A stretch of 64,000 nucleotides of DNA from Chlamydiales bacterium (GTDB taxonomy: Bacteria; Chlamydiota; Chlamydiia; Chlamydiales; JAJFMA01). A program made the translations under genes and the position numbers. The stretch covers positions 1-64,000 of the forward strand of contig JAUXSF010000001.1 in NCBI GenBank assembly GCA_030679955.1. Reading direction: 5' to 3'. Every line of letters begins with the position of its first letter. Position 1 is the stretch's first letter. A model generated the notes under the pieces. It was given only the letters and a program-made list of their open reading frames with translations, did no database searches and was not told where the DNA came from. Shown here piece after piece: positions 44,352-52,809 of the stretch.

Positions 44352-45143
44352 ATGGAAAAAGAAATCGAGATCGCAGCCTATGCCGGATATTTTCACGATG
44401 GGCGACTCAATGATTTGATTCGCGAGAATGGTGACTTAATATTAGTTATTGAAAGTGCTCAAATCGATCCTAATGAGATAACTCAAAATGTCCCTCTTTC
44501 TAATCGAAGCACTTTGAGAGGAAAGCTCATATTAGAGAAGTTAAAGCGAGCTCATATCGAAGGTGACGCTGCGTGCGGACTAGCTAAGATAGGTCTATAT
44601 GGAAACATTATCGATTTAAGTATTGCCCAAACCTCGGTGGAACTAGCCCTCGCATGGAAATACTGCGGTGACAAGAGATTGGAATATTTTGTAAATCTTC
44701 TTTTGGAGGCTGAGAATGTATACTGGAAATATGATGCAAACATTTTAGATCCTTACCGTCCGTGCATCGAGAGCTATACCAAGTGTTTTGTAAATGGAAA
44801 AATAGATGCGCTTGAACATTTGGTGAGTGACGATGACATTATTATCAGCATGGAAAGTGTCCCAATAGATGATGAAGAGAATTTATCCGATTACGAACTC
44901 ACGGAGAAAAATACTCTGGCAGGCCTTTTAACGCTGAACTGGGTGAAGGAAATTTCTGTGGATGGCAAGATTGTTTCTTCCCTCGAGATATCATCCCATA
45001 CGGGTCGAATAGTGGAATTTAATATAGGTTATCATCGGATAGACCTTTTGGTAGAGTGGCCTAATCTTTCAAAACAGGCAATCCAGATCCAAGCGGGATC
45101 TATTTCGTGGTGCAATAGTCCGAAAAAATATCAAGTACCTTAG
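44352..45143 (+). CDS. internally duplicated protein, candidate immunity protein to the Rhs toxin
   Basis: 263 residues, no signal peptide. Two halves align: Y-A-G-Y-F-H-D-G-R-L-N with Y-T-K-C-F-V-N-G-K-I-D, I-E-S-A-Q-I-D-P-N-E with M-E-S-V-P-I-D-D-E-E, L-x-G-K-L-I-L-E with L-A-G-L-L-T-L-N, and E-N-V-Y-W-K with G-S-I-S-W-C. So a module of about 125 residues is repeated. It starts 4 bases after the Rhs stop, the usual place of a cognate immunity gene. No known immunity family recognised. The immunity role is inferred from position. Confidence 0.65.
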   Translation: MEKEIEIAAYAGYFHDGRLNDLIRENGDLILVIESAQIDPNEITQNVPLSNRSTLRGKLILEKLKRAHIEGDAACGLAKIGLYGNIIDLSIAQTSVELALAWKYCGDKRLEYFVNLLLEAENVYWKYDANILDPYRPCIESYTKCFVNGKIDALEHLVSDDDIIISMESVPIDDEENLSDYELTEKNTLAGLLTLNWVKEISVDGKIVSSLEISSHTGRIVEFNIGYHRIDLLVEWPNLSKQAIQIQAGSISWCNSPKKYQVP

Positions 45144-45217
45144 AGAAATTCTCAATGAAGTGGTGAGTAAGGCTATAATTATCACGAACTCATAGAAAAC
45201 ACGATAAATATTATTTT

Positions 45218-46084
45218 ATGACCAATTTCGCAGAAAGGCTACAGTACGCTGCCAAGATGTTGGATGGCAGAGAAATAAGTAAAGTTCGTTGCTCAATTGG
45301 ATCAAACGTATTCTTTGGGTGGGGAGACGATGTCATTCACAAGCTATCAAACGATGGTACTCATCATGATAGTGAATGGATGGTTTGGCTTAGCTTTACT
45401 GACTGGAGGATTACTCATTTAGGGGAGTATGTTTTAGGCGTTGGTGACCCCCACGAGATAATTAAGGAAAGACTGCCTTTGATGATTGGTAAGCGATTAA
45501 AGTCCCTCGAAGTAATATCTCCGCTAATGGATATTGAAATTGCCTTTGACGATGGCTACAAAATCACAACATTTATTCACTCATTTGAGGAAGACCAATG
45601 GACTTTATTTTTTCCTGACAGCACCTGGCTAGATGTTCCGTTTGAGACTGAACAGCAGCGGCAGCGCGTCAAGAAAATTTCTAAATACTTTAAGTTTTCC
45701 ACTCCCTTCCAGAAACTAGATACTGTCATAGATGATATGATGATAAAGAAAACATTTTATGATGATGAGAGAGGGTTTTCTCTGTACTTCGACAAACACC
45801 TTTCTCTAATCATTGATATGTTTGCTTGGCGTATTGTGAAAGGTCCTGACCTTTATTTAGATCGTCTTGAGTCTCTTGAAGAGCTTGTGCAAAAGCTAAA
45901 AGCGTTGGAAGGGCAAGAACTTAAGCGAGTGGAAACCGCAAACGACCTGGCAGATACACGGTTTATTATTGGTGATGAGTATATTCTGCAGACCTTCGCT
46001 TGCTCTAAAGAAGAAGGTCATGAATGGGGGATTTATCGTCAGGATGAACCCATTTTTATCGGTAGAGCTGCGTTATCTGAATAA
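45218..46084 (+). CDS. two-lobed protein in the Rhs locus, possible second immunity protein
   Basis: 288 residues. The two halves share a pattern: L-x-x-L-x-G-x-x-L-K-x-x-E, then an acidic strand, then F-x-x-x-E-E-x-x-W-x-L/I-x-x-x (L-M-I-G-K-R-L-K-S-L-E-V with L-E-G-Q-E-L-K-R-V-E-T; E-E-D-Q-W-T-L-F with E-E-G-H-E-W-G-I-Y). Small acidic alpha/beta proteins of this pattern are common as immunity proteins beside polymorphic toxins. No clear ribosome site before the ATG. Unrelated in sequence to the preceding gene. Confidence 0.6.
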   Translation: MTNFAERLQYAAKMLDGREISKVRCSIGSNVFFGWGDDVIHKLSNDGTHHDSEWMVWLSFTDWRITHLGEYVLGVGDPHEIIKERLPLMIGKRLKSLEVISPLMDIEIAFDDGYKITTFIHSFEEDQWTLFFPDSTWLDVPFETEQQRQRVKKISKYFKFSTPFQKLDTVIDDMMIKKTFYDDERGFSLYFDKHLSLIIDMFAWRIVKGPDLYLDRLESLEELVQKLKALEGQELKRVETANDLADTRFIIGDEYILQTFACSKEEGHEWGIYRQDEPIFIGRAALSE

Positions 46085-46170
46085 TAGAAATTAATCAATG
46101 GTGTAGGTGCACGCAGTAGTTAAAAACAGCTTGAGAAAAGCCATCAAAAAAGAGGTAATCACTGACTTTT

Positions 46171-46743
46171 ATGGGAATAATTTTAGCTGTTAAAAAGAAC
46201 AATTCTATATGCATGGCTTCGGATTCCATGACTATTTCGGGTGGCTCAAGAAAGCAGACAGCAGAGCATGTTGTCAACTTTGATAAAATCATTAAGTGGG
46301 GAACTTCTTACATCGGAACGACAAGTCATCCAGCATGGCCTTTGGTTTTAAAAAATTATATAAATAAATCAAAACAAAAACCTTCACTTAAGTCTGATGA
46401 CGAAATTTTTGAAGAGTTATTGAATCTACATCAATCTTTGAAAGACAGCTACTATCTCACCGCTGGGGATGATGATGACGATGCCTTTGAATCTTCAAGA
46501 TTTGAATCCCTTATCATCAATTCTCATGGAATTTTTAAAACCTACGAATTGCGATCTGTACAACAATTTATCCATTTTACAGCGATTGGTTCGGGAGCTC
46601 CTTATGCTCTCGGTGCCTTACACGCTCTATATGATCGTTTGGATTCCGCCGAGGAAATTGCCAAGGCTGCATTAAACGTCGCTATTGAATTTGATGATAG
46701 TTCCGCGCTTCCAGGGACTTTTCAAACAGTGAAGGTAAAATGA
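46171..46743 (+). CDS. HslV/proteasome-like protein lacking the catalytic Thr
   Basis: 190 residues, paralogous to the next gene. It follows the HslV pattern: I-I-L-A-V-K-K, M-A-S-D-S (the Asp of the A-G-D motif, D18), F-D-K-I (Lys, K39, equivalent to catalytic Lys33), then S-L-I-I-N-S-H-G, A-I-G-S-G-A-P-Y-A-L-G-A and a final helix. The residue after Met is Gly where active members have Thr, so the N-terminal nucleophile is absent. Probably a structural or regulatory partner of the downstream protein, as in mixed proteasome rings; that pairing is inference. It ends in ATGA, shared with the next start. Confidence 0.72.
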   Translation: MGIILAVKKNNSICMASDSMTISGGSRKQTAEHVVNFDKIIKWGTSYIGTTSHPAWPLVLKNYINKSKQKPSLKSDDEIFEELLNLHQSLKDSYYLTAGDDDDDAFESSRFESLIINSHGIFKTYELRSVQQFIHFTAIGSGAPYALGALHALYDRLDSAEEIAKAALNVAIEFDDSSALPGTFQTVKVK

Positions 46744-47309
46744 CCACAATCGTTGCTGTAAAAAAGGAAAAACGGATTTGCATTGCATCCGACACTTTAA
46801 CCCTTTTTGGAGAAAGAAAAGAGATCGCAGAGAAACACGTATATGATGAAGGCAAGATCCTGCAAATAGGAAATAATTTTATAGGAATAGCAGGGCATTC
46901 TTCTTGGAGCCTCGTCTTTAAGCACTATTTTTCAAAAAAAAAGAGAATCACGACATGGGAGACAGTTGACCAGGTATTCGAAGTCTTCAATACCTTACAT
47001 AGACATCTGAAAGACCTCTACTATCTTGATCCTTCATACTCTCGATACGAGCCACTTGAAAGTTCTGAATTTGACCTAATAATTGCTAATTCAAACGGAA
47101 TTTTCGAAGTGGACTATTTACGAGTGGTTAGACAATACCATTCGTTTTCTGCCATTGGCACAGGAGAAGAATATGCTTTAGGGGCAATCAAGGCACTTTA
47201 TAGCAGTCTCGATGACGTTGAGGAGATAGCTAAAATGGGTATAGAAGCTGCGGCCCAATTCGATCGAAAAACTGCACTTCCATTGCGAGTTCATTGCTTT
47301 GATGTTTGA
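46740..47309 (+). CDS. HslV/proteasome-like Ntn hydrolase with catalytic Thr
   Basis: 189 residues. Begins M-T-T-I-V-A-V-K-K, like HslV (T-T-I-V-S/A-V); after Met removal Thr2 is the expected nucleophile. D18 (I-A-S-D-T) and K39 (E-G-K-I-L-Q) match the Asp17 and Lys33 partners, and A-I-G-T-G-E-E-Y-A-L-G-A is the conserved C-terminal loop. It is not ordinary HslV: the middle (about 60-110) differs and no hslU is next to it. Translation is coupled to the upstream paralogue by a four-base overlap. Possibly a small self-compartmentalised protease or amidohydrolase acting with its partner. Confidence 0.75.
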   Translation: MTTIVAVKKEKRICIASDTLTLFGERKEIAEKHVYDEGKILQIGNNFIGIAGHSSWSLVFKHYFSKKKRITTWETVDQVFEVFNTLHRHLKDLYYLDPSYSRYEPLESSEFDLIIANSNGIFEVDYLRVVRQYHSFSAIGTGEEYALGAIKALYSSLDDVEEIAKMGIEAAAQFDRKTALPLRVHCFDV

Positions 47310-47320
47310 GGGGACTTCGG

Positions 47321-47839
47321 ATGCACGCAATAGTTTTAATTGAAAAACACCCTACAGATAGCGTTTTTCGAAGTAACTGCGCTAGGCAGAAGCCGAAAGA
47401 ATTTGTAAGCGCTGTTTTCGAGGGCTACAAAGGGTTTGAAGGACAAGTGATTAGCTATCTTGAGGTGGATGGGAACCTCTCAGCTCGATCAATACAACCG
47501 CTTGTAGACATGTCATCAACGGGAGATCGCTCTTTAATGTACGTTGCTTCTGAGATTAACGTCACTCCTGAATGGATAAAAGATCTTACAGTACAGGTGG
47601 GGTATGACATAGGCGGATTGGATCAAGAATCTGTATACTCATCTATCATTAATGAAGTTCTTTTTGGAAGTTTACATTCCCTGACCACATTCCAAGGAAT
47701 GTTGAATAAGAACTTCCTTTTCCCAAACCTCTCCCTATCCGAAGATTATGTCAAAGCACATAATCAAATGGCGGCTTTAGGAGAGGATGTAGAGGATTTT
47801 TTCGATATGACTATCTATCAAATTAGAGCTTTCTACTAG
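47321..47839 (+). CDS. protein of unknown function at the end of the Rhs locus
   Basis: 172 residues from the ATG, with AGGGG 8 bases upstream; a TTG at 47306 would overlap the previous stop. It begins M-H-A-I-V-L-I-E-K. Mixed alpha/beta, soluble, no recognised motif. Spacing of 11 bases to the Ntn-hydrolase gene suggests the same transcript. Convergent with the M50 protease gene. Confidence 0.6.
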   Translation: MHAIVLIEKHPTDSVFRSNCARQKPKEFVSAVFEGYKGFEGQVISYLEVDGNLSARSIQPLVDMSSTGDRSLMYVASEINVTPEWIKDLTVQVGYDIGGLDQESVYSSIINEVLFGSLHSLTTFQGMLNKNFLFPNLSLSEDYVKAHNQMAALGEDVEDFFDMTIYQIRAFY

Positions 47840-47848
47840 ATTGGCCGC

Positions 47849-49003
47849 TTAGGCGTGTAGCGGAATTTGTTCGACATATTTTTTAAAGGTATCTTGCTTC
47901 TTGACAACGTCATAAATTTGATGGAGAAGCGTGCTCTTGATGCTTTCCAGGTATTCCGTTCCAAACTGAGACGCGGTCAGTAACCAAGCGCCCGCAGGAA
48001 CGGGCTGCTTCAAACAGGCAAAAGCCTTGGAATTTAGAAGAGCAATTTCAAATGTAGGCTCGATATCGTAAATTTCTCTAGAATACTGACTAATCAAATT
48101 GTAGTTTTGCCTATCAAAGGCTAGCTTGCAAAGAAGACATTTGCCTTCCGTAAGATATTGAGGATCGGCGGTTAACAGCAAATTGTATGATTTCTGATCC
48201 TGACCTTGTTGTGCATAGATTTTGGCCAGCGACTCTATAGCGAAGTTTTTGACTTGAACATCTTCTGACTTTTTCAATATTCTTTTCAGAATATCTTTTG
48301 CCTGATCGAGCTGGTCGTCGCTAATCAATGTGAGAGCTTTAGAATAAGCACTGAAGGGGCTAACTTCTTTGAGCTCACTCTTGAGGCTTTGCAGAGCTTG
48401 CCAATTTCGAAAACCGAGAAATAGAAGTAGTGCTCCGAAGAAGAACAGGTTTTTATAAAACAGATAAGGCGCGACAAAAACAACGCATACCAGGCCAAGA
48501 ATGATGCTTGCTCGATGTCCGGCATGTCCAAATTTTCTTTCTAGGAGATAGGAGGCTAGATGGCCACCATCGAGAGGGGAGATTGGAATTAGGTTAAGCA
48601 GACACCATAGAATGTTCAAACGCATGGTTACATACAGAAAATACTGAATGTAATAGTGCCCATCAAAGATGTGCGACTTTAGCAGGAAATAGGGAATGAC
48701 TATCAGCACGCTTTCAAGCAGCGGTCCGCCAAGCGTAATCAGAAAGCTCTGTCGAGGTGTAATTTGTCGGTCGTCATAACTACAATTTCCTCCAAAAGCT
48801 TCCAAGGTAACTGTAGGACTTGCTCCAAAGTACACGGCAGTTAACGCATGGCCGTACTCATGGACCAAAAGGCTAAAGAGTAGGATGATTGCGGCGATAA
48901 GACTTTCTGGAGATGGATTTTCATACATACGTGAAAAGAATAGTGCAAAGAGCCAAAAGGTGGGTTGTATCTGCACGGGAATATTTAAAATTCTAAAATG
49001 CAT
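47849..49003 (-). CDS. site-2-type M50 membrane metalloprotease with C-terminal helical repeats
   Basis: 384 residues. H-E-Y-G-H at 48-52 in the second membrane helix gives the zinc site and L-D-G-G at 144-147 the third ligand. Helices at about 13-25, 34-58, 86-108, 120-141 and 165-200 form the M50 core. Residues about 220-384 are hydrophilic with TPR-like helical pairs (A-K-D-I-L-K-R-I-L, A-K-I-Y-A-Q-Q-G-Q-D-Q-K-S-Y), perhaps for substrate choice. Lacks PDZ and CBS domains, like SpoIVFB-type rhomboid-like short members. Cuts substrates inside the membrane. No neighbour suggests its target. Confidence 0.82.
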   Translation of the reverse strand: MHFRILNIPVQIQPTFWLFALFFSRMYENPSPESLIAAIILLFSLLVHEYGHALTAVYFGASPTVTLEAFGGNCSYDDRQITPRQSFLITLGGPLLESVLIVIPYFLLKSHIFDGHYYIQYFLYVTMRLNILWCLLNLIPISPLDGGHLASYLLERKFGHAGHRASIILGLVCVVFVAPYLFYKNLFFFGALLLFLGFRNWQALQSLKSELKEVSPFSAYSKALTLISDDQLDQAKDILKRILKKSEDVQVKNFAIESLAKIYAQQGQDQKSYNLLLTADPQYLTEGKCLLCKLAFDRQNYNLISQYSREIYDIEPTFEIALLNSKAFACLKQPVPAGAWLLTASQFGTEYLESIKSTLLHQIYDVVKKQDTFKKYVEQIPLHA

Positions 49004-49159
49004 GCTTTTCCAAAGTGGTTCACAAGCCGGTTTGGCAGGTTAATTTCTTAGTGGAGCAAAAAAATATTAGTCGAATAGGATAGTAAAATCAATTAAAATT
49101 TTTGAAATGCGAGTAACATGTAGTTTGCACCTTACAGCTCTGACAGGGATTTAACAGGA

Positions 49160-49550
49160 TATGCATGATCGCTTCGCGGCAGGATAGGTAGGCATACGCA
49201 TCAACCCTAAGTACTTCAACATATTATACAGGCAACATTGGTAGCGTACTCTGCAGCTAATGCTTCGAAGCAGAGCACCGCTTCTTGGGTAACGTATTAT
49301 CATGCAATAAGCTGGTTTCGAATAGAAGCGATGCTGCGCAGCGCGAGGATATTGATATTCCGCCCCTAGCCAACCCTCCAGGTATGGCTAGGGGCTAAGA
49401 TAAGAATTGCTGCTTCGCAGCATTAGCTGCAGAGTATTCAAACCTTCATAGAGAAGGAGCTGTGTCACACAAGGATTTGATATTTATTTAGGTGCGACGT
49501 ATTTTTTTTATTATGTTGATGCGTATCCTGCCGCGAGGAGATGATGCATA
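49160..49550. repeat. nested inverted-repeat element of about 390 bp
   Basis: This fills most of the 640-base gene-free gap 49004-49643. The outer arms (49160-49208 and 49516-49550) are imperfect inverted repeats sharing tcgcggcaggata and cgcatcaa; the left arm has 10 extra bases. Inner arms (49247-49273 and 49410-49436) share tactctgcagctaatgc. At the centre, 49362-49372 and 49385-49395 form a perfect 11-bp hairpin (gcccctagcca). No reading frame inside. It looks like a miniature element or a structured repeat related to the palindrome at 20274-20306. Confidence 0.65.
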
Positions 49551-49643
49551 GGTTGTAAGGTTCCTTTTTTGATTGATGTAAATCTCGTGCAAAATTTATA
49601 TCATTACCTTTTCAGCTCATTTGGGCGGGGATCAATAGGTAGC

Positions 49644-50408
49644 ATGCGGTTTATACCACTCGATGAAAAGCCCCACCAGTGCGGATACCTTCCGGATCGC
49701 AATGCGACCTACGAAGCCTATTTGGTTCTTGAAGCGACGCCAATGGAGCGAGAAGCGCTTTTAGAGGCTGGCTATAGGTCTTTTGGTAAGTACTATTTTC
49801 GTCCGCGTTGCATCGGATGTCATAAATGCATTCCACTACGCGTACCTGTGAAAGAGTTTTCACCCACAAAATCGCAGAGACGTGCTTGGAAGCGTTGCCA
49901 AGGCGTGGATCTTGTCGTTGACCGTCCACGCTATACGGTGGAGAAATGGGAGATCTACAAGGAGCACCTTCACCGTTTTAACAAACAAGAAAGCGCCTCA
50001 TCGCCTGAAGATTTCGCCTTTTCCTTTTACGACACTACTATCCCTGCTCTGGAATTTTGTTATTATGTAGAGGGAGTTTTGGTAGCGGTGGGAATCGTTA
50101 ATGTAACGCCTAATACGCTATCATCAGTGTATTTCACCTATCGTCTGGAATACGCAAAATTGTCGCTTGGGACTTATTCCGTGCTTGCAGAAATTGATTA
50201 CGCGCGCCGTGAGGGTAAGAAGCACCTCTATCTGGGCTATTTCGTGAAGGACAATCACTTTATGAGCTACAAGGCGCGCTTTCATCCCAACGAAATTTTA
50301 AGCTCTAGCGGTCAATGGATGCAGTTTTACGATTCTATTGGCAACATGTGGGTGTCTGAGCCATGGCAATTTGCTCCTTTTCCATTTATTGATACAACAG
50401 AGCCTTAA
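49644..50408 (+). CDS. bpt: aspartate/glutamate leucyltransferase (N-end rule)
   Basis: 254 residues from the ATG at 49644, close to the usual 240-250; a TTG frame opens 25 codons earlier, but the family normally begins just before the Cys-containing block. C-G-Y-L-P-D-R-N-A-T, then G-Y-R-S-F-G-K-Y-Y-F-R-P-R-C-I-G-C-H-K-C-I-P-L-R is the hallmark of Bpt/Ate1, with the Cys cluster. L-x-Y-L-G-Y-F-V-K and M-S-Y-K-A-R-F-H-P are the C-terminal family motifs. Transfers Leu from tRNA to proteins starting with Asp or Glu and marks them for ClpS/ClpAP. Overlaps the MATE gene end by 4 bases. Confidence 0.88.
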   Translation: MRFIPLDEKPHQCGYLPDRNATYEAYLVLEATPMEREALLEAGYRSFGKYYFRPRCIGCHKCIPLRVPVKEFSPTKSQRRAWKRCQGVDLVVDRPRYTVEKWEIYKEHLHRFNKQESASSPEDFAFSFYDTTIPALEFCYYVEGVLVAVGIVNVTPNTLSSVYFTYRLEYAKLSLGTYSVLAEIDYARREGKKHLYLGYFVKDNHFMSYKARFHPNEILSSSGQWMQFYDSIGNMWVSEPWQFAPFPFIDTTEP

Positions 50409-51784
50409 GTCGAAAGGGCGGCTAAAGCGTGCCAGTTACGTGTACGATAGCGCCAGTAGTAAGCTGTTGCCATGCTCATGCTGCAGACGGCAAGGACTAG
50501 CCACGCTTTATCGATACCCAATTCAAAGACGTATAGCACCACAAAAACAGGCATCACGTATAGCAGCCAGTTGAAGACGATGCCGATCCACATAAGGAAC
50601 TGCGTATCACCGGCAGCTGTCAGAAGGCCTGCGAAGATTTGAGTGACGCCATCAAACAGAAAGAACAAACACAAGAATAGGCAAGTGTTGTTTAGTACTG
50701 TGGTGAAGTTAGGGTCTTGCAACAATACCTGGTCGGCAGAAGACATCATCATGCCGAATAGAGCTTCATTACCCCCGAGCAGAACAAAACTAAACAGTGC
50801 CGCAAAGATGCATATGAGTCTGACTGCGCTCAGCAGAACTTTATGGACCAACTGACTTTGTCCGCCGCCAATTAGGTTTGCGGCAATCGTAATAACGCCT
50901 TTAGAAACTCCCTGAAGGATAAAGATAACGCTGATGTAGAAGCTCTGTGTTAGTGCTGCGATCGTGATGGAGTGGCCTCCAGCCATGATTGCTAAGCGGA
51001 AGAAAACGCAGTGTGCGATTACTTCATTAAGCTGTCCGATGCCTGCGGGAAAGCCTACTTTAATACACTCTTTGAATGTATTAAAACGGAAAGACCAATT
51101 GCTAGTGCCATATCGTGAACGGTATTTTTGACGGAGGAACACCGATAATAAAAGGCCCACACCAAAGACATTTGAGAGTCCGGTAGCTATGGCTGCTCCC
51201 TTTACTCCCATACTAGGAATGAACCCCCAGCCAAAGATAAAAAGAGGATCCAAGATGACGTTCAGGGTACAGTCTATGATTGTGCAGTAGGTAATCAACC
51301 GCACCGAACCTTTACCGACAAAGAAGCCGCAGAGTGCTGGGTAGGCACACATAAAGGAGCCGAAGTAAAGCATGTGCGAGAAAAATTCGGTCTCAAGAAC
51401 CTCATTACCCGTTTGGTAGAATAAGATAGGGCTCGCAAAAGTTGCCACGAGAACGAAGATGGGTATGATCATTAGGCAAAACCACAACATTTGCCATGTT
51501 GGTTCGCCCATGCGTTTGTAGTTACCTGCACCGTGGTGCTGCCCGACAAAAACTTCGGTAATCCCGCATATCAACATCGGAACAACCAAAAACAACCAAA
51601 CAACGTTTCCAGCGTTTGCACAGGCGTTCAATGCCTGTAACGAATAGTTCGCAAGAAACATGCGGTCGCAGAACATCATAATGCTGCCCGACAAAAACGA
51701 GAGGATAAGTGGGTATGAGACCTGCCACATCTCTCGTAGCGAGCCTATCGGATGTGGGGTTAATTGATAGCTTTCTTGTTTCAT
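50405..51784 (-). CDS. MATE-family multidrug/sodium antiporter
   Basis: 459 residues with 12 hydrophobic segments. The N-terminal half starts P-L-I-L-S-F-L-S-G-S-I-M-M-F-C-D-R-M-F-L-A, the MATE entry helix, and has G-Q-H-H-G-A-G-N; the second half repeats the bundle (I-G-Q-L-N-E-V-I-A-H, I-T-I-A-A-N-L-I-G-G-G). L-D-P-L-F-I-F-G-W-G and A-G-D-T-Q are family motifs. Exports organic cations or a metabolite using Na+ or H+. Closest to bacterial NorM-like proteins; the substrate is not predictable. Confidence 0.87.
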   Translation of the reverse strand: MKQESYQLTPHPIGSLREMWQVSYPLILSFLSGSIMMFCDRMFLANYSLQALNACANAGNVVWLFLVVPMLICGITEVFVGQHHGAGNYKRMGEPTWQMLWFCLMIIPIFVLVATFASPILFYQTGNEVLETEFFSHMLYFGSFMCAYPALCGFFVGKGSVRLITYCTIIDCTLNVILDPLFIFGWGFIPSMGVKGAAIATGLSNVFGVGLLLSVFLRQKYRSRYGTSNWSFRFNTFKECIKVGFPAGIGQLNEVIAHCVFFRLAIMAGGHSITIAALTQSFYISVIFILQGVSKGVITIAANLIGGGQSQLVHKVLLSAVRLICIFAALFSFVLLGGNEALFGMMMSSADQVLLQDPNFTTVLNNTCLFLCLFFLFDGVTQIFAGLLTAAGDTQFLMWIGIVFNWLLYVMPVFVVLYVFELGIDKAWLVLAVCSMSMATAYYWRYRTRNWHALAALST

Positions 51785-51869
51785 AATTTTATCAGGTTGT
51801 GAAAAAACCTATCTTACAAGTAAATATTGTATTAGTCAATATTTATTTATTAATAGTTATCGAGAATGC

Positions 51870-51953
51870 AACGCAAAAGACGCAGAGGCGCGAAGAGGGA
51901 AAGAAGAAAAACTCATCTTCTTTGTCTCTTCGCGCCTCTGCGTCTTTGCGTTT
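51870..51953. repeat. palindromic repeat, cgcaaagacgcagaggcgc family (copy 2)
   Basis: Arms of about 28 bp, identical apart from one extra A in the left arm, around a loop of about 26 bases. It sits between the divergent MATE gene and a secreted protein gene. Confidence 0.85.
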
Positions 51954-52007
51954 AAATCCCTTATTAAAACTATAATTATATTAGTAAACAAACTATAATT
52001 ACTGTAT

Positions 52008-52808
52008 ATGTATAAATTACTTATGTTGTTACTACTTCTTGTTTCATCTGTTTACGCTGAGCCTTCCCCTGTGGTGGTCTCTAAGGAGGACGCCTCTTAC
52101 CTAGTGCGTGTGATGGGGCAGCAGGAGCAGTTTACCGCCGTGTTCCCCATGGAACCAACTCAGCTTGGCGATGGAACTGATGGTCAGATTGTTTACGAGT
52201 TAGACCTTGAGGAGAGCTATAACGTTCGGTACCTGTTTTCCTATGTCTACAACACAGATAAGTTGGGTTATCCCTATTCTTACCTTTTGAATCGCCCAGC
52301 AAAGGGTGGTCAGGCTCAGGAAAAGGTGCGTAAGGAAACTGTAGAGGTACTTATTCGTCGCATGCTCTCGCTAGCGGGTCAGGGCAATGGAGTGATTGTG
52401 ATGCAGCGCGATGAGGAGCAGTATCCTCCGGGAAAAGGTACGCTTGGGGGGGCCTATAAGTATGATATTAAGGTTTTTGATCGCGATGGTAACGTTACAG
52501 AGGTGACTTTCCGCGCATTTATGGGTCAGGAAGGCCTCTACATTATTGCGATGATGGGTCAGGGGGTACACAGGCATCCTGACGAAGGCGTTTATAAGAT
52601 CCCTTTGGGAGACATTCGCTGGCAAATGTGGCCTTTTGGCTACAAGCCCAGCTGGGAAGCACCGAATATTAGTCCTGTCGCGTTGTTTTTTAGGGATGGC
52701 AAGCTACGCTTACCCATTATTCCACGACTGTGGGACAAAGTTACTTGGGGAAAATATGGTCCCAAGCCCTTTTTTAATAACGCCAAGTTAAGCTTTACTA
52801 AGGAGTAG
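52008..52808 (+). CDS. secreted protein of unknown function (pair member 1)
   Basis: 266 residues with a signal peptide (cleavage near A17). Shares with the next gene an F-x-A/V-V-F-P-M/Y-E-P block, V-Y-E/Q after it, R-x-L-F-x-Y and L-G-Y/F-x-Y-P, so the two are diverged tandem duplicates. Extended by about 60 residues at the C-terminus. No ribosome site is visible before the ATG; a TATAAT ends 9 bases before it, so the message may be leaderless. Probably periplasmic or outer-membrane associated. No family recognised. Confidence 0.65.
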   Translation: MYKLLMLLLLLVSSVYAEPSPVVVSKEDASYLVRVMGQQEQFTAVFPMEPTQLGDGTDGQIVYELDLEESYNVRYLFSYVYNTDKLGYPYSYLLNRPAKGGQAQEKVRKETVEVLIRRMLSLAGQGNGVIVMQRDEEQYPPGKGTLGGAYKYDIKVFDRDGNVTEVTFRAFMGQEGLYIIAMMGQGVHRHPDEGVYKIPLGDIRWQMWPFGYKPSWEAPNISPVALFFRDGKLRLPIIPRLWDKVTWGKYGPKPFFNNAKLSFTKE

Positions 52809-52809
52809 C

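Noticed and set aside
46740-47309. True hslV of the HslUV protease
   Set aside because: No hslU adjacent, divergent middle region, and a tandem paralogue without the nucleophile; only the fold and active-site pattern match.
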